Source: Zygnema cylindricum
Lineage: Eukaryota; Streptophyta; Zygnematophyceae; Zygnematales; Zygnemataceae
NCBI GenBank assembly: GCA_037447655.1
Contig: JBBHKE010001902.1
Coordinates: 133,756 to 197,755 of the forward strand
Direction of reading: 5' to 3'
Length of the DNA stretch: 64,000 bases
Both the position numbers and the translations under genes were made by a program. Positions 1-11,486 of the stretch are shown in pieces. The notes under the pieces were generated by a model, which made no database searches, had not been told where the DNA came from, and worked only from the letters and a program-made list of their open reading frames with translations. Position 1 is the first letter of the stretch. The number at the start of each line of letters is the position of its first letter.

Positions 1-178
1 AAAAAAAGTAAAAAACACGTAAAAAAAAAAGCAAAAAAAAAAAAAAAAAAATCAAGTAGAAAAAAGTTACAAAAAAAGTAGAAAAAATTAAGTAAAAAAA
101 AAGTATGAATAAATAAAAATAAAAGTAAAAAAAATAAAAAGAAAAATAAAATAAAATAAATATAAAAAGTTTTATTAC

Positions 179-1743
179 CGGTGAAGTCGATTCCTCCCTC
201 CTTCCACGATTCACCGCTGATGTACCACACGTGGCTGGAGGGGAGGGGGGGGGAGAGAGAGGAGAGAGAGAGGGAGAGAGGGGGAGGAGATGAGTAAAGA
301 GAGGGAGAGGGGCAGGGAGAGGAAGAGGAGAAGAGTAAAGAGGGGGAGATTTCATTTGATAAGAGGTACTCTAATTTTTTGATCTAATAAAATATACATA
401 TACATACATTTTGAAAAACAAATAACTTAGATATATATACACAAAAATGTTCATAATTAGTGTGGATGGCGACACCACATCTCAGAAAAGGACAAAAAAA
501 TGGTTGAAAGGAAGTACTTGGAAAAAGGTGAAACAGAAAAGGACAAAATCTTGCCAGGCAAGTTTTTTTTTATTTTTTTTTTCAAGTTAGTTTCGCCTCA
601 CCTCACCTTAAAAAAAACAAAAAGATAAAATAAATAAATCTTGAAAATTTAAAAAAATTCAAATAATCAGGGAATGAAAAAAACGTTACTTGCGAAAAAA
701 ATTGATTGTTTCATAATTTTATCAATTTAAGATTTAATTTAAAAAAAAAGGAAAAAAATCCTCATCAGGTTTGAACTTGAAAAAAACAAAAAAAAAACCC
801 GCCAGATTTAAACTAAAAAAAAGAAAAAAAAAAAACCCATCAATTTCTAAAAACTTTTAAAACCCCTAAAAAACCTTTAAATACCCTAAAAAAATCAGTT
901 TACAAGACAATTAAAAAAAGCAAAACTCGCAAAAAAAAACTAAAAAAAATAATTGATCCGCAATTTTTTCGACTCAAAATCATCGCAAAATTTCAAATAA
1001 ATACCAAAAAAAAAAGGGGGGGGAGGGGGGAATACTCACCAATTTCTACTTAAACAACCCTCAAAAACGCTCAAAAACTTTCAGAAATTAAAATATCAAT
1101 AATAATAGTAAAAAATTCCAAAAAAAATGATCAATCTCCAATTTTTCCGATTCAAAACCATACCCAGATTTCAGCTTTAATTAATAATAAATAAATAAAT
1201 AAAGAGAGAAAGAAAGAATAAAAACCCACCCAATTCTAGCTTAAAAAACCTTAAAAAACCATTCCAAAATATAAATAATTAAACAATTAAATAATTAAAT
1301 GAATAAATAAATAATTACACGAATAAATAAATATGTTAAGTGAATAAATAAATATATTAAATGAATGAAAATTAATTAATTTAAGCAAAATGAATAAAAA
1401 AAAAAAAAACTTACCAGGCAATTAAAAACGCAAAACTTCCGAAAAAAGTTATCGTTCCGCAATTTTTTCGATTAAAAATCATTGCCAAATACGTGAGAAT
1501 GAGACAAAAAAGAAAATAGAGATTCGCGCTAAATCCAAAAGCCACATAAGACAAAAATGCTCCGGAAATTCCGGAGAAGGCGTGACGGAATGTCGCGTTT
1601 CGGGGAAAAATAAAGTTTTTGGAAAAAAAAAGGGTGGGGTTTAAGAGAAGGGAGAGAGGGAGAGAGGCCAAAAAACTTAACAAAAAAGTTCCGACAGGAC
1701 CGGAAACTCCGAGAAAAAAACAAAATTGGTCGAATAAAGTCAT
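179..1743 (-). CDS. LPCAT/LPLAT1-type MBOAT acyltransferase, 5' exons only
   Basis: Membrane-bound O-acyltransferase expected to re-acylate lysophospholipids (for example lysophosphatidylcholine plus acyl-CoA) in the ER. Exon 1 is 1743-1415, exon 2 is 234-179, and the rest lies beyond the left edge. Exon 1 encodes about 109 residues with several hydrophobic helices. It matches the N-terminus of plant LPLAT1 proteins: GVSGPVGTFLLSFLASLPLS, then SGAFLSYVAFGFSANLYFL, then GTITFF..FAFLI. Exon 2 encodes HVWYISGESWKEGGIDFTG, corresponding to the family segment CHVxYMSGDAWKEGGID. The splice sites are canonical: donor GTAAG at 1414, acceptor CTCCAG before 234, donor GTAATA at 178. The phases agree, with TG plus C making the conserved Cys. 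The catalytic His lies in later exons that are not present here. The start at 1743 is the first ATG of the open frame. Introns are extremely T-rich on the sense strand. Assignment is from remembered family motifs; confidence is high for the family, lower for substrate. Confidence 0.85.
235..1414 (-). other. Intron 1 of the MBOAT gene, AT-rich with a long polypyrimidine tract
   Basis: This stretch is almost entirely A/T on the plus strand, with many A runs and (TAAA/AAAT)n words. The end next to exon 2 (238-350) is a nearly pure G/A tract on the plus strand, so it is a polypyrimidine tract of about 110 bases directly before the 3' splice site in the sense strand. I see no other gene in it. Confidence 0.7.
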
Positions 1744-2690
1744 TTTTTTTTCTTTTTTTTTTTTTCCCCCTGAATTTTATGCTTTTCTTTTCTTTTTGGG
1801 TTTTATTTTTTTACTTTTTTTGTTCAAAATCAAGTCAAACAAAAAAAAAGAGATATAAGAACTGAGAAAAAAAGCCTAATAAGGCCTAAAACCAAAACCC
1901 TTTTCCTGGTTTTAACCAAAGGATCTATAAAACCCTAGATAACCTCATTTTTACTTTTAAACGGATTTTTTTTATTTTTTAAATTAATTTTTATTTTATT
2001 TACTTAATTAACCAAGACTTTTTTGTAATAAGATTTTATTTTGTTTTTGTTTTTGCTTTTTTCAAACCGAGATCTCTTTTTTTTCACCAAGATATTTTTT
2101 GTCCTTCTCCAAGTTTTTCTAATTTTTTTTCTTTTTTTTTTCAGACCAAGGTTATATATATTTTTTAACCGATAATTTTCAAGAAGATTAAAGGTAAAAA
2201 AAATAAGAAACTTTTGGTTTTGAAAAGAAATATTATAAAAGAAACATTTTTGTTTGAGTATTATCCTTTAAAAAAAAAAATCTTACTGGATGTTTTTAGT
2301 TTTTTATGTTTTATAGTTTATTTTTTATTTTTTTTTTTTATTTTTTTGGTTTTTTTTTGGGTTTTTTTATTTTTTTTTTTTGTTTTTATTTAACCGTCTT
2401 GAAAACTTTTTTAGATCTTGAAAACAAAATATTGTCGGAAAAAGCTAAAAATTGAAATTAATTTCACAAAAAAAAAAAAAATTGAAGAATTGTTGTGACG
2501 ATATTAGACCTTGAATCAGTTTTTTTAATTTTTTTTTATTTTATGTTTTTATTTTTTTTTGTCTTCAAAGCCTAACAGCAGATCTCTATTTTAATTTTCT
2601 TCTTAATTTTTATTTTAATGTTTATGTTTATTTTTAACTTTTTTTTTTTTTTTAAGTCTAAAGCCTCCGAAAGAAAATTCTTGGATAAAA
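1744..2690. other. AT-rich upstream region of the MBOAT gene
   Basis: T-rich on the plus strand, mirroring the A-rich DNA on the other side of the start codon. It presumably contains the promoter and 5' untranslated region of the minus-strand gene, but no single TATA or CAAT element can be singled out in such sequence. No coding region is seen. Confidence 0.4.
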
Positions 2691-2700
2691 TAAATTCTTC

Positions 2701-2826
2701 AAGGGAGGGGAAAGAGCGGAAGGGGGAGAGGGAGAGGAAGAGGGAAGAGGGAGGGGGAAGAGAGGGAAAGTGAGAGGGAAAGTGGAAGGGAGAGGGAGAG
2801 GGAGAGGGGAAGGGAGAGGGCGAGCG
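2701..2826. repeat. Purine-only (GAGAGGGA)n tract
   Basis: About 125 bases of nearly uninterrupted purines on the plus strand, made of variants of GAGGGAGAGG. Such homopurine/homopyrimidine tracts can form triplex DNA and are common slippage products. Confidence 0.85.
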
Positions 2827-2939
2827 AGATTCAAAGATATTTTAGCTGTCCGTCAAATGATGTATTTTCTTTTCACTATAAAGCAAAAAATAAATTTTCC
2901 AAATATTCTCACAGTATAGCTCACTGAAATAGTTTTGCA

Positions 2940-3180
2940 GTAAAACGGTTAAACCCTATTCAACCCGGTTAAACTCGGTTAAATCCTCTAAAGTACCCGG
3001 ATAAACCCCCTTAAGCCCCCGTTTAAACCCTGTTAAACCTCGAAAAACTCTTCTTAACCCAATTAAGACCACGTAAAATTGACAAAACTCTGGTTAAACC
3101 TCCAAGAAAGACCACAAGTCCGATTAAACCTCACTCTAATACACGGTTAAACCCGGTTAAACCTGGTTAAACCCTAAAAA
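2940..3180. repeat. Degenerate GGTTAAACCC repeats
   Basis: A cluster of irregularly spaced variants of the self-complementary word GGTTAAACCC, for example at 2946-2986, 3017-3045 and 3142-3174. The word resembles, but is not, the plant telomere unit CCCTAAA; one CCCTAAA occurs near 3172. The spacing is irregular, so this is not a simple satellite. Confidence 0.65.
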
Positions 3181-3479
3181 TACTTCCACTTGACGCAAAA
3201 AATATGTGATCCTGTCAAACTTAAACAGGACGTGGGATGCACCAGGAAAAGACAAAAAAAGGACGACTTTTGTTAAATAAACAACGTTTGTTTTTCAGAA
3301 AGCGACGTGTAACAAAGACGTTTGCTTATTTTGTTGCTTTTGGCATACTTTGATACTTTTTGTACTTTTGATACCTTTTCATACTTTTCATTAATTTTCG
3401 TGTTTTATACATACTTTTAGTATTTTTTTACGTTTTTGCATATTGTTTTGTATTTTTGGTAAACATTTGGTACTTTTAG

Positions 3480-3705
3480 AATTCATCGAGATCGTACGGA
3501 CAGCCCAAAGCTACAGTACAGTATTGTGACGAGTGTGATCTTCTATGAAAGGATGACACGCAGCGACATTATTTCATTCCGTACTTCTGTACTTTTCCTA
3601 CTTTTAGTATTCGACAAAATCGTACGGCTGACGGGAAGATACTGTTACTCCGTGATTCATCATAAGCGGATGACACGCAGTATGATTTCATTGGCTGAGG
3701 ATTCT
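3480..3705. repeat. Diverged tandem duplication of about 115-125 bp
   Basis: Two adjacent blocks share the order ATTC..CGA..ATCGTACGG, then GGATGACACGCAG, then ATTTCATT. The first is near 3480-3585 and the second near 3608-3695. They are clearly related but diverged. No coding function is seen. Confidence 0.55.
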
Positions 3706-4235
3706 GGATTCAACGGTACAAAAGCGTTGCCGTGATAAGTCGAATGCTACATGCAACATTCGACAGACACGTGTTGCATTTTGAGATCCTTGTCGCCCTT
3801 GAATTTCCACGTCACCAATTTCTGGAAGAATCTTGTTGGACTCCAGCTCGAAGAAGATCTGACCGTCCAATCTACATTCTCATGTGCGTCAAGAATTCGA
3901 TTTCTCTCACGGGAAAGCAGCAGAACCGTACATCCGTGTTGCGAAACATGTACAGAATTTTAGGGTTTAAATGAAAGGACGTTCTCACAAATATGTACGG
4001 ACTCCGGAAAGCCTTTGGAATACCCCGGGAGGTGCGGAGAACAGAGAAAGCAGCCTGCGTAGTATCGTACAGTGTACACCGTTTATCGCAATTACGGTAC
4101 GGCCCCATTTGGCCAAGCATAGTTGTCCAATTTAAACGGATTTCGACTTTTTTACGAAAACTACGCAATGCTCGTCGATTTCGTACTTTTCGTAAATTTC
4201 GCAAAGTTTTCGCTGTACGGAAATAAACAAAAATG

Positions 4236-4346
4236 TACTTATATATACGTAATGTGTGAGGGTATGTCCCCATGTACTTGTGACTTAGCGAGCTTTGTAT
4301 TTTAGCGCGGATTCGCCGGACCCCGGTTTTCAAGTGTCCCTATATC
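4236..4346 (-). repeat. Fragment of an interspersed repeat ending in AGGGACACTTGAAA
   Basis: Read on the minus strand, this begins AGGGACACTTGAAAACCGGG and ends in sequence like ACTTAGCGAG..CATGTAC. The same sequence occurs on the plus strand at 54199-54300, and a weaker copy lies near 28354-28424. It is a dispersed repeat, probably a terminal segment of a DNA element; the other end was not identified. Confidence 0.55.
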
Positions 4347-4351
4347 CGTAA

Positions 4352-4416
4352 GGGTGGACTTCCATTAGGCGTCTCAGTAATTTAACAAAAAATTTAATTG
4401 AAGGGCGTACCTTCCG
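4352..4416 (+). repeat. Harbinger-like terminal fragment
   Basis: TAA followed by GGGTGGACTTCCATTAGG resembles the terminal repeats of the inserts at 50439-51130 and 51174-52379, including the TAA flank. A related word, AGGGCGTACCTTCCGTTAGG, follows at about 4401. Only an end is recognisable here. Confidence 0.4.
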
Positions 4417-4948
4417 TTAGGTCGCGACAGTAAACCACTTTTTATTTGCGTGGCTCATTCTGGTTGGTAACACGTAGGTTAATATTAGATCCTCGTTCCT
4501 TGGAATAGGTGACATAAATACCAAACCGGTTGCTATTGGTGTAACCGTCTCCTTCTCTTTTCCTTTGTCCACCACCTCTCTTTCCTTTGTCTCCTCTCTT
4601 GAAGATGGATCTACATCTCTAGTAAATTTGCCTCTTGTAAACCTTGGAGGTATCTGAAGACTGGATGGACGCCTCACCCGTCCACTCACTATTCCCCAAA
4701 ACCGTTTCTCACATAGAGCTCCTGTCATCATACTTTCCCAGTATATAAAGCCAGCTCCATTGATAATGGGCACTCTAGATGGTGGGCCCATAACCTGCAA
4801 CTTTGAGACCTCCATAGGACCTTAGAGTAGGCTGCTCACACGAAGCCTCTAGGATAACCCTGACCCATTCGTGTTTCAGCAAGAATAACTGCCACCTTGG
4901 CAAACAAAAACTCTGACCGACTATACCCCTGTAAATGCAAGACTCCCT
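4417..4948 (-). pseudogene. Truncated gag start and leader of a copia-like element
   Basis: Reading on the minus strand from 4815, the frame begins MEVSKLQVMGPPSRVP and continues with a YWESMM..LCEKRFWGIVSG segment. This is the same protein start seen in the gag frames at 18137 and 21250 (VMGPPSRV.MFDG..F.YW, then EK.LWGIVSGQV). Positions 4816-4948 are the leader between the LTR (4949-5832) and gag. The frame stays open for about 130 residues but then leaves the family sequence, so the element is cut here. Confidence 0.65.
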
Positions 4949-5832
4949 TCAGTCGATAGCAAAAAGAATCTCTAAATTTGCTCCCCTGAGTAGTAATTTA
5001 TGAAGGGTCAAAGTTGACCTTTTTGTACAGAAGCTCTTTGGGAGAGAGGGTTTAATCTATCAAATTTTTCTAAGTCCTATCTCTCTCTAAACCTCTATCT
5101 ACTGAAGTACGGCACCAATCATAATAGTGTTTCGTACATAAAGGTACAAGTGTCGTTGTACTTTATTAACGGCCATTGTACGACATGGCCAAAAAGTCGA
5201 CACATGTCATTTTTGGATTCGTTCTTGGAATCTGCGGAGATGCTGTAATCTAATGTGATTGTGTCACGTGGCGATTGATGTGACGTCGACCGCAAACCGC
5301 AAAAAACCTATTGCGCGATCTCGGCATGCTTCGTGGCCGTTCGATTAAGCCGGATTCAAATCGTGGCCGTCATAAATACTTGCACAATATTTGGTTCGCC
5401 TTTCAAACAAAATGCGCAGTATTCGTTTCGGATGTGTCGTACGCCATACATTACAAACTCTATCTATGTCTAAAAATCTCGTTAAATGAAGATAACCGTC
5501 GTGTTAACATTTAAATAACTATCAAACCATATATCATATATCTCCGGTTTAGACTAGTTGGCTTAGGCTACCGGCTTCCGGCTACTTTGGCGAAAGGCAG
5601 GTATCAAGTTCAAATCTTAGGCCCGCCAAGTTTATTTTGTAAAAATATACTAACCTAATATCTGTCCCCGTCAGGATAGCATAGGCGGCCATGGCTCTAT
5701 CTCCCTCCCCAACTTTCAGTGACTGCGAGAAGTGTGGGAGCTGGAGAGAGGAGTTAGAGGCAGACTGCCTCTTCTTCTTTTTCTGCATTTTACAAAACCT
5801 AGAAAATACTAAAATAACCTTTGATTTCTACA
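4949..5832 (-). mobile_element. Copia-like LTR, minus orientation (LTR-A)
   Basis: About 884 bp, homologous to the LTRs at 20091 and 23190 when read on the minus strand. It starts TGTAGAAATCAAAGG at 5832 and ends near the ATCGACTGA at 4949. It shares the internal block TAGATCCATGGC/TAGAGCCATGGC, the TTTCGAACACGAAACAAA-like motif and the AAAAGGTCAACTTTGACC end block. On its right it abuts integrase codons of a pol that points the other way, so it marks a rearrangement or insertion inside that pol. Confidence 0.75.
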
Positions 5833-8209
5833 AATATACCTCTATCCAATTTAAAGAATACCTCAGAGATGAGGGAGTTCAGCACCAGAAAACTGTACCA
5901 CATAACCCGGAACAAAATGGGGTAGCTGAGAGGTTAAACCGAACAGTATGAGATAGTGTATGCAGTATGTGGGTTGACTAGAAAATAGGAAAGAGATTTT
6001 GGGTAGAAGATATGAATTGTGCCAACTACATTAAGAATAGAGTCCTAACCTCAGCATACAAAGGTATGACACCTTATGAGAGATGGGTTGGAAGGAAACC
6101 AAATATCTCTCACCATAAAGTATTTGGTAGCCAATTTTACAGTCTAGATACGTATAAGACAAACTGGAAACTTGATGCTAAAGGAAAACCTGGATATTTT
6201 GTGTGATATGATGAGGATGTCAAATGATATAGAGTCTATGACTTAGCAAAGCAAGATATCATTCTAGTCAAACACCTAGTTGTTATGGATAAAGGAAAGT
6301 CTATTGATCCCTTCAGATTTACCAAAAAGATAAGAATCACGTTTGAGTCTGAAAGTGAGGAAAACTTTATTTTTCCCGAAATGGACATAAGTGAGATTGT
6401 AATTGCAGATTTAGGGGAGATATAAGATACAGGAGAGCTACCGGATACCTCACATATTTCTATGGACTTCGAGGAGACAGAAGTGAAGGAACCGGACACG
6501 ACTTCCATAGATAGGGGAGACGATGAGACTGTAAAGAGAAACCGAAGACATCCCTCTATTCCAGCTTCAGAGTTTGAGGGAGGACAAAGGACGAAGTAAA
6601 AGATACAAGAGAAACAAGGTGCTCGTAAGGTAACTAAGCTGTCTCATCTAGATGAGCCTCTGACATACTTAGAGGGAGTGAAAAGCCCAAGAAAAGGACA
6701 GATGGATTAGAGCCATAAATGATGAGATGGCTTCCATCATAGAACAAAATACTTGGGACCTAGCAGATTGTCCTCCAAACAAAAAACCTATTGGTTGTAA
6801 ATGGGTATTCAAACTAGAATTGAACCCAGATAATACCATTGAAAGATTTAAGGCTCGTTTGGTAGCAAAGGGGTTCACCCAAAAGGAGGGGATTGACTAT
6901 GAGGAGACGTTTGCTCTAGTTGTTCGGTTCCTATCAGTAAGGATTCTCCTTAGACTAGCAACAGCGAAAAACATGGAAATACATCAGATGGACATTAAGA
7001 GCGCCTTCCTAAATGGTGAGTTAGAGGAACAAATCTTCATGAGGCAAAGAGGGGTTTATGGAGAATGGGGAAGAGAGCTTAAGTAGGCTCTCCAACAGTG
7101 GAATAAGAAACTAAATGAGATTCTAACTGGTCTAAGATATATCCACACGAGCTCTGACCATTCTATCTATATGTTTGAAGATGAGGATAGTGTGATATTT
7201 ATTGCAATTTATTTGGATGATGTGCTAGTGTTAAGTAAGTATTTTGGAAAAGATCAATAAGTTGAAGAAAGATTTTAGAAACAGATTTGATATGAAGGAT
7301 TTAGGGGAGGCAAGATATATTTTGGGAACTCAAATGGAAAGAGATATGGGGAAAAGGATCATTAGACACACTTAGAAAGAAGCAATAGGAAATATGCTTA
7401 AGAAATTCCAGATGGAGAAAGCAAACAGTTTTACGACTCCTATGGACTTGAAGAAAGTAAGTAAAGGGAGTGTAGAAAGAGTGATAATTTTAGATGATCA
7501 GATGAGTCCAGATGAGAGAGAGTTTATGAAGTCTATCCCTTATAGGCAGGTTGTAGGTAGGAAGTATAATATACTTTATGAATTCTACCAAACCGGACAT
7601 AGCGGCAACAGTTAGAGTACTTAGTAGGAGTCTTAATGATCCTACAAATAGAGACTGGGAGGCAGCCAAGAGAGACATGATATATCTGGTAGGAACCAGA
7701 GAGTTATGGTTGCATTTGGGAGGGGAGTACACTGACATCACTACTAAGAGTGATGCCACTTATGGGGATGCACCCATGAGAATGTGTTGTATGTGGGGAA
7801 AGGTGCTTGTTGTTAGAGCAGTAAGCAACAAAAGGTGGTTGCTCTGTCTACTATAGAGGCTGAGTATATGGCCTCTTGTTATGCTGTGAAAGAGTTGATG
7901 AGGGTGAAATCCTTGTTGCAAGAATTGGGGTATATGAAAGAGGGAGTGCATGGAGTCTTTTGTGATAATCAAGCTACAATTCAAATTGCAGCCAATCCAA
8001 AACATCATTTCAAAGCTAAACATATGGACATAATATTGAGCTTTGTAAAAAAAAAGGTTGAAAAAAAAAATTGAATCTTGTGTATAGACCTGATGAAGAA
8101 ATGGTGGCTGACATGATGACCAAACCTTAACCCTCTCCCAAATTAAAGTATTCTAGGGAAAAATGCGGGTTGAAAGAAAAATTAAAACTAGACTAGAAAA
8201 TAAAGGGAG
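5833..8209 (+). pseudogene. Degenerate Ty1/copia pol (integrase C-half, RT, RNase H)
   Basis: Broken polyprotein with many stops and frame changes. The order is copia-type. First comes an integrase remnant whose catalytic-Glu block is NPEQNGVAERLNRT (about 5905-5948), then TPYERWVGRKP (6070). RT follows with W..A.IIEQNTWDL..CPPNKKPIG (about 6727-6795), ARLVAKGFTQKEGIDYEETF (6855-6910) and MDIKSAFLNGELEEQIFM (6988-7040); a YxDD-box remnant (YLDDVL) lies near 7209. RNase H follows with STIEAEYMASCYAVKEL (7848) and KAKHMDI (8012). A polypurine tract, AATAAAGGGAG, sits directly before the LTR at 8210. The N-terminal integrase, protease and gag are missing, because the reading starts at the edge of the inverted LTR. 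Not functional. Confidence 0.85.
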
Positions 8210-9073
8210 TGTTGAAATTAACTAAAGGTTTTAATAGTATTTTGTAAGTCTAAATAGATAGAAAAGAATGACAAGCCCAGGCAGTCTGCCTCCACCTTCT
8301 CTCTCCACCCCCCATACTTGTTCTTGTCACTGAAGGAGAGAGAGGGAATAGTGGAGTCATGGCTGCCTCAACTCCACCAATGCAGGACTAAAGAGTGACC
8401 TAAGTCACTCTCAACAAAAAGGTTGAGTCAAACAGGACTCCAACCTCCGACCGGTAGAGCATATTGTAGCCGTTCGCTCTAACCGGTCTGTCGTAGTAGT
8501 TCACTATGGCATATAGGGTTTGACATATATTTCAAAAATGTTACGGTAGTAATTCCCATTAACGAAAATATAAATATAGATACATGGAACAAGTTAAATA
8601 TAGTGCGGATAGGACTCTGCACGAAAAAAATTAGTAAGATGTTTAATTTAACGGTTGAGATGAGATACTAAATTTTATTTGATGGCGCACATCATCGTCG
8701 AGATCCCGGAATGGTCACTTTGGCATTTTGTGACGTGGCATGACTTGGCGCCACATGGAGAGATAACATTCGGTCGCGAGAATTCCGAAGAACGTACAGA
8801 CGACTCAAAAATGGACACGCGTCAGCTTAATGGCTTTGTCGTACAAAGGCCGTATAGAAAGTACATCGGCAGTAGTACTTTATGGTACTGCACATTGTTC
8901 AAATTGGTTTGTACACTCAGTAGATAAGGGTTGTTAGAGGGAACTAGGACTTAGGAAAAATCAGGTAGATGGTCCTCTCTCTCTTTGAGAGTTTGTATGA
9001 ATTGGCATCTTTGTCACCCTATAACTTATCTCCTAGTTGGGCGTTTTCAGAGATTCTATTTTCTACAGACTCA
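8210..9073 (+). mobile_element. Copia-like LTR, plus orientation (LTR-B), 3' of the pol
   Basis: About 864 bp, from TGTTGAAATTAACTAAAGG just after a polypurine tract to the block TTCTACAGACTCA. Positions 9074-9160 continue with the leader seen after the other LTRs (GAGTCCAAGCTGC, GTGGCTGC, GAAAGTGGG). So this LTR stands as 3' LTR to the pol on its left and, structurally, as 5' LTR to a leader on its right. Confidence 0.75.
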
Positions 9074-9160
9074 CCCGAGTCCAAGCTGCGGAAGGGTGCA
9101 GTCAAATTGTCAGTTTGTTTGCTAGGGCAGTAGTGGCTGCCATTGAAAGTGGGTTAGTTA

Positions 9161-11344
9161 ACAACTATCTAGAGGCTTCCTGAATTCTTTAGTCTTATAG
9201 AGGACAAAGAATTGCAACAGTAGCCATCTCGTCTATCAAATCGATTCGGAAAGGTGTCCCTTTGTAAATACCGACATCTTTTTCTGACAATGAGAACACC
9301 TGCTTGTTTTTGGCCAAAATTTTGGAGAGCCGCGACTTCAGCTAAGGATCTAACTTCTCTCTTAAGGTCCAATCCATTTTCCTCGGCTCAACAACAGCCT
9401 CAGCTTCCGGCGGTCTAACCCAGTGGTCAATGTCGAATTCCAATCCTACCGGTGGATCAGCCCCTACCCCTTTGGCTAGGACACTATAGCTGACAACTTC
9501 CGCTAAGCTATCGCCATCTGAGATGCCACCCCTCCGCAATGGGAAAACCTACGGTGGTGAAATGTGAATTTTTCTCCTTTCTCTCCCCCCCTCAAGCTGC
9601 AAAGTTGCTTGCATCGCTAACAACTGAGGAGCTTGAAGGTAAGTAGCTCTTGATTCCGGGGACGTGAGACTGGAAAAGGCGAGTGCATTCTTGAGCACCC
9701 ATTTGATAGAATTCAAATCCATACTTTGCCTAATAAGGTTGCACCTGTGAAAGTTTCAAATACTCGGTGCTGTCGTGGTGCCTTTACCCAATCCCATTGC
9801 TTCTTCCCGTTATGTGAATGTCGCTGTTGTCCTGATTCCAACTTTGGTACCAAAAATCATTCCCTTTGCTCCTTTCGTATATGCGTGGCTGTTAGTGAAA
9901 GAAACTAATGTGGGGAGTGCTTTCTGTGGGAAAACTGGTCGATTGCATTGAAAGAATGGAGAGCGGTCGGGTTTCGTCACAGGGGTGACCATTCTTCCTT
10001 CCCGAAGTATCTGCTGCACAAAAAAATTCGGGTCAAGTTTCCGCTTATCCACTAATTGCCGAAGGACTAGAAGTGGGATCATTTTGGTCGAATATGCCCT
10101 GACTCTGTGCGCTCGTGATCCCATCTGGGCAGTTTTGAAAACGAAGGGAGCTGCTAAAATCCGAGTTACCTGATTCTAGTTGTCTGCAACTTGTTTCCGT
10201 GTATCATCTCCTAGGTGAATATTCTCCAAAACCTACCCCACCGGTGTGTCTTGGAGCTCTTGAAGCCCGAGATTAATTTGATCATCTGATAAAATGTTCC
10301 ACACCTGCGGTCTTGATGCCCTTCTCCTTGTCTTGCTAGAGATTATCCTTGACAAGGCCATCCTGCCAACACCAGATTTGCTCTTCCCAAACTGGCCAGA
10401 TGTGGTGCCATGATGTTTTCCATGTTCTAAGGAAGACTCCCGTGATCTTTGGAAATGGCAAACACTAAAAGCTAATGAGGGTATAGGTTGTGCCGTTGTT
10501 CGAGGCGGTGTTCGCTGACAGCCCGTGCCTTGGGTGATATCTCCGGTGCTGCATATGACTCCACCCGATATCCTGTTTTCAAACCGCTTCCAAATCGGAA
10601 CTTATTCCTGAAAATAGAGATAAAATTCGGAGTCCTGCCTCGGGGATTGTCAATGACACCACTTGACTTATGAATTCCTTGCTATCTGACTTGTCATGGG
10701 ATGCCTCTGACCGGATGGTGGAAACAGTGTTCTTCAAGGATAAAGTTGAGAAGGTCTAATCAACTCCCCGTAGGAATTTTGCCACCTTTAACAATCTATT
10801 TTTGTATTTCTCTTCACACTGCTTGGAAAAGGGGAATTGCTAGATCTCTTCTGCTATATCTCTGGAACTGTCAAACAGTTTCGTCGAAGAGGATGTAGAA
10901 TACACAGGGTAACAACCTGACACCAAACATTTGTCTTCCCTCGATTCCATAAATCGAAAGGAACCACCACTTTGGTTCTTTCGAGATTCTCGTGGTCCCG
11001 AACAGTACATTGTTCTTTCCACACGCTTAAACCCATATTCAACTGTGTCTAAGTTGCCATTCCCAACAGAATTTCAAATAGAGTCCTGTCCACCACTAAA
11101 AAGGTAAGCTCAATTTTCACCCATTGGCCAGCGTCATCAGAAAAATCGATTTCTATGGCCTTGATAATTTATAGAATGGTTGATTCTTGATGGTGACGGT
11201 GCTTAGGCAGATGTTACTTGGGCAGATTTCAAGTCGGAGTTCCTCGGGCATTTTTTGCAAAGCGAAGGTTGTGATGAGGTTGGGGAGTGCTCCAATGTGG
11301 ACCATAGCAGAGCCGAAATGTGGGACTAGTGGGTGAAACTCAGA
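9161..11344 (-). pseudogene. Ty3/gypsy-like fragment (protease and start of RT)
   Basis: Read on the minus strand, a retropepsin-like segment lies at about 11160-11050, with the order AIEIDFSDDAGQWVKIEL, then TFLVVDRTLFEILLGMAT; this is the C-terminal part of such proteases (hydrophobic strand, Val-Val, then I/L-L-G-M). Downstream near 9380-9235 the frame LREKLDP.LKSRLSKIL, then VFSLSEKDVGIYKGTPFRIDL, matches the N-terminal RT linker of gypsy elements. Stops and shifts are frequent. The fragment stops at 9161, and about 65 bp of its end (GGGTTAGTTAACAACTATCT and on) recurs at 63287-63352. Both neighbours are copia leaders pointing inward. Confidence 0.5.
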
Positions 11345-11486
11345 GACCTCCATAGGTCCTTAGAGTAGGCAGCTCACACTAAGCCTCTAGGATAACCTTG
11401 ACCCCTTTTTATTTTAGCAAGTATAACTGCCACCTTGAAAGACAAAAACTTTGACCACCTTCACCTTTGTGAAGGGAAGACTCCTC
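11345..11486 (-). mobile_element. Copia-like leader with gag start codons
   Basis: Homologous to 4803-4948 on the minus strand. It carries the same CCTATGGAGGTCTC segment, where both read MEVS before diverging; here the copia sequence changes into gypsy-like protease sequence right after these codons. Confidence 0.55.

Noticed and set aside
2940-3180. Interstitial telomere
   Set aside because: The repeated word is GGTTAAACCC with irregular spacing, not tandem TTTAGGG; kept only as a repeat cluster.
4949-8209. Single complete copia element with paired LTRs 4949-5832 and 8210-9073
   Set aside because: The two LTRs are in opposite orientation and the pol starts in mid-integrase, so they do not belong to one insertion.
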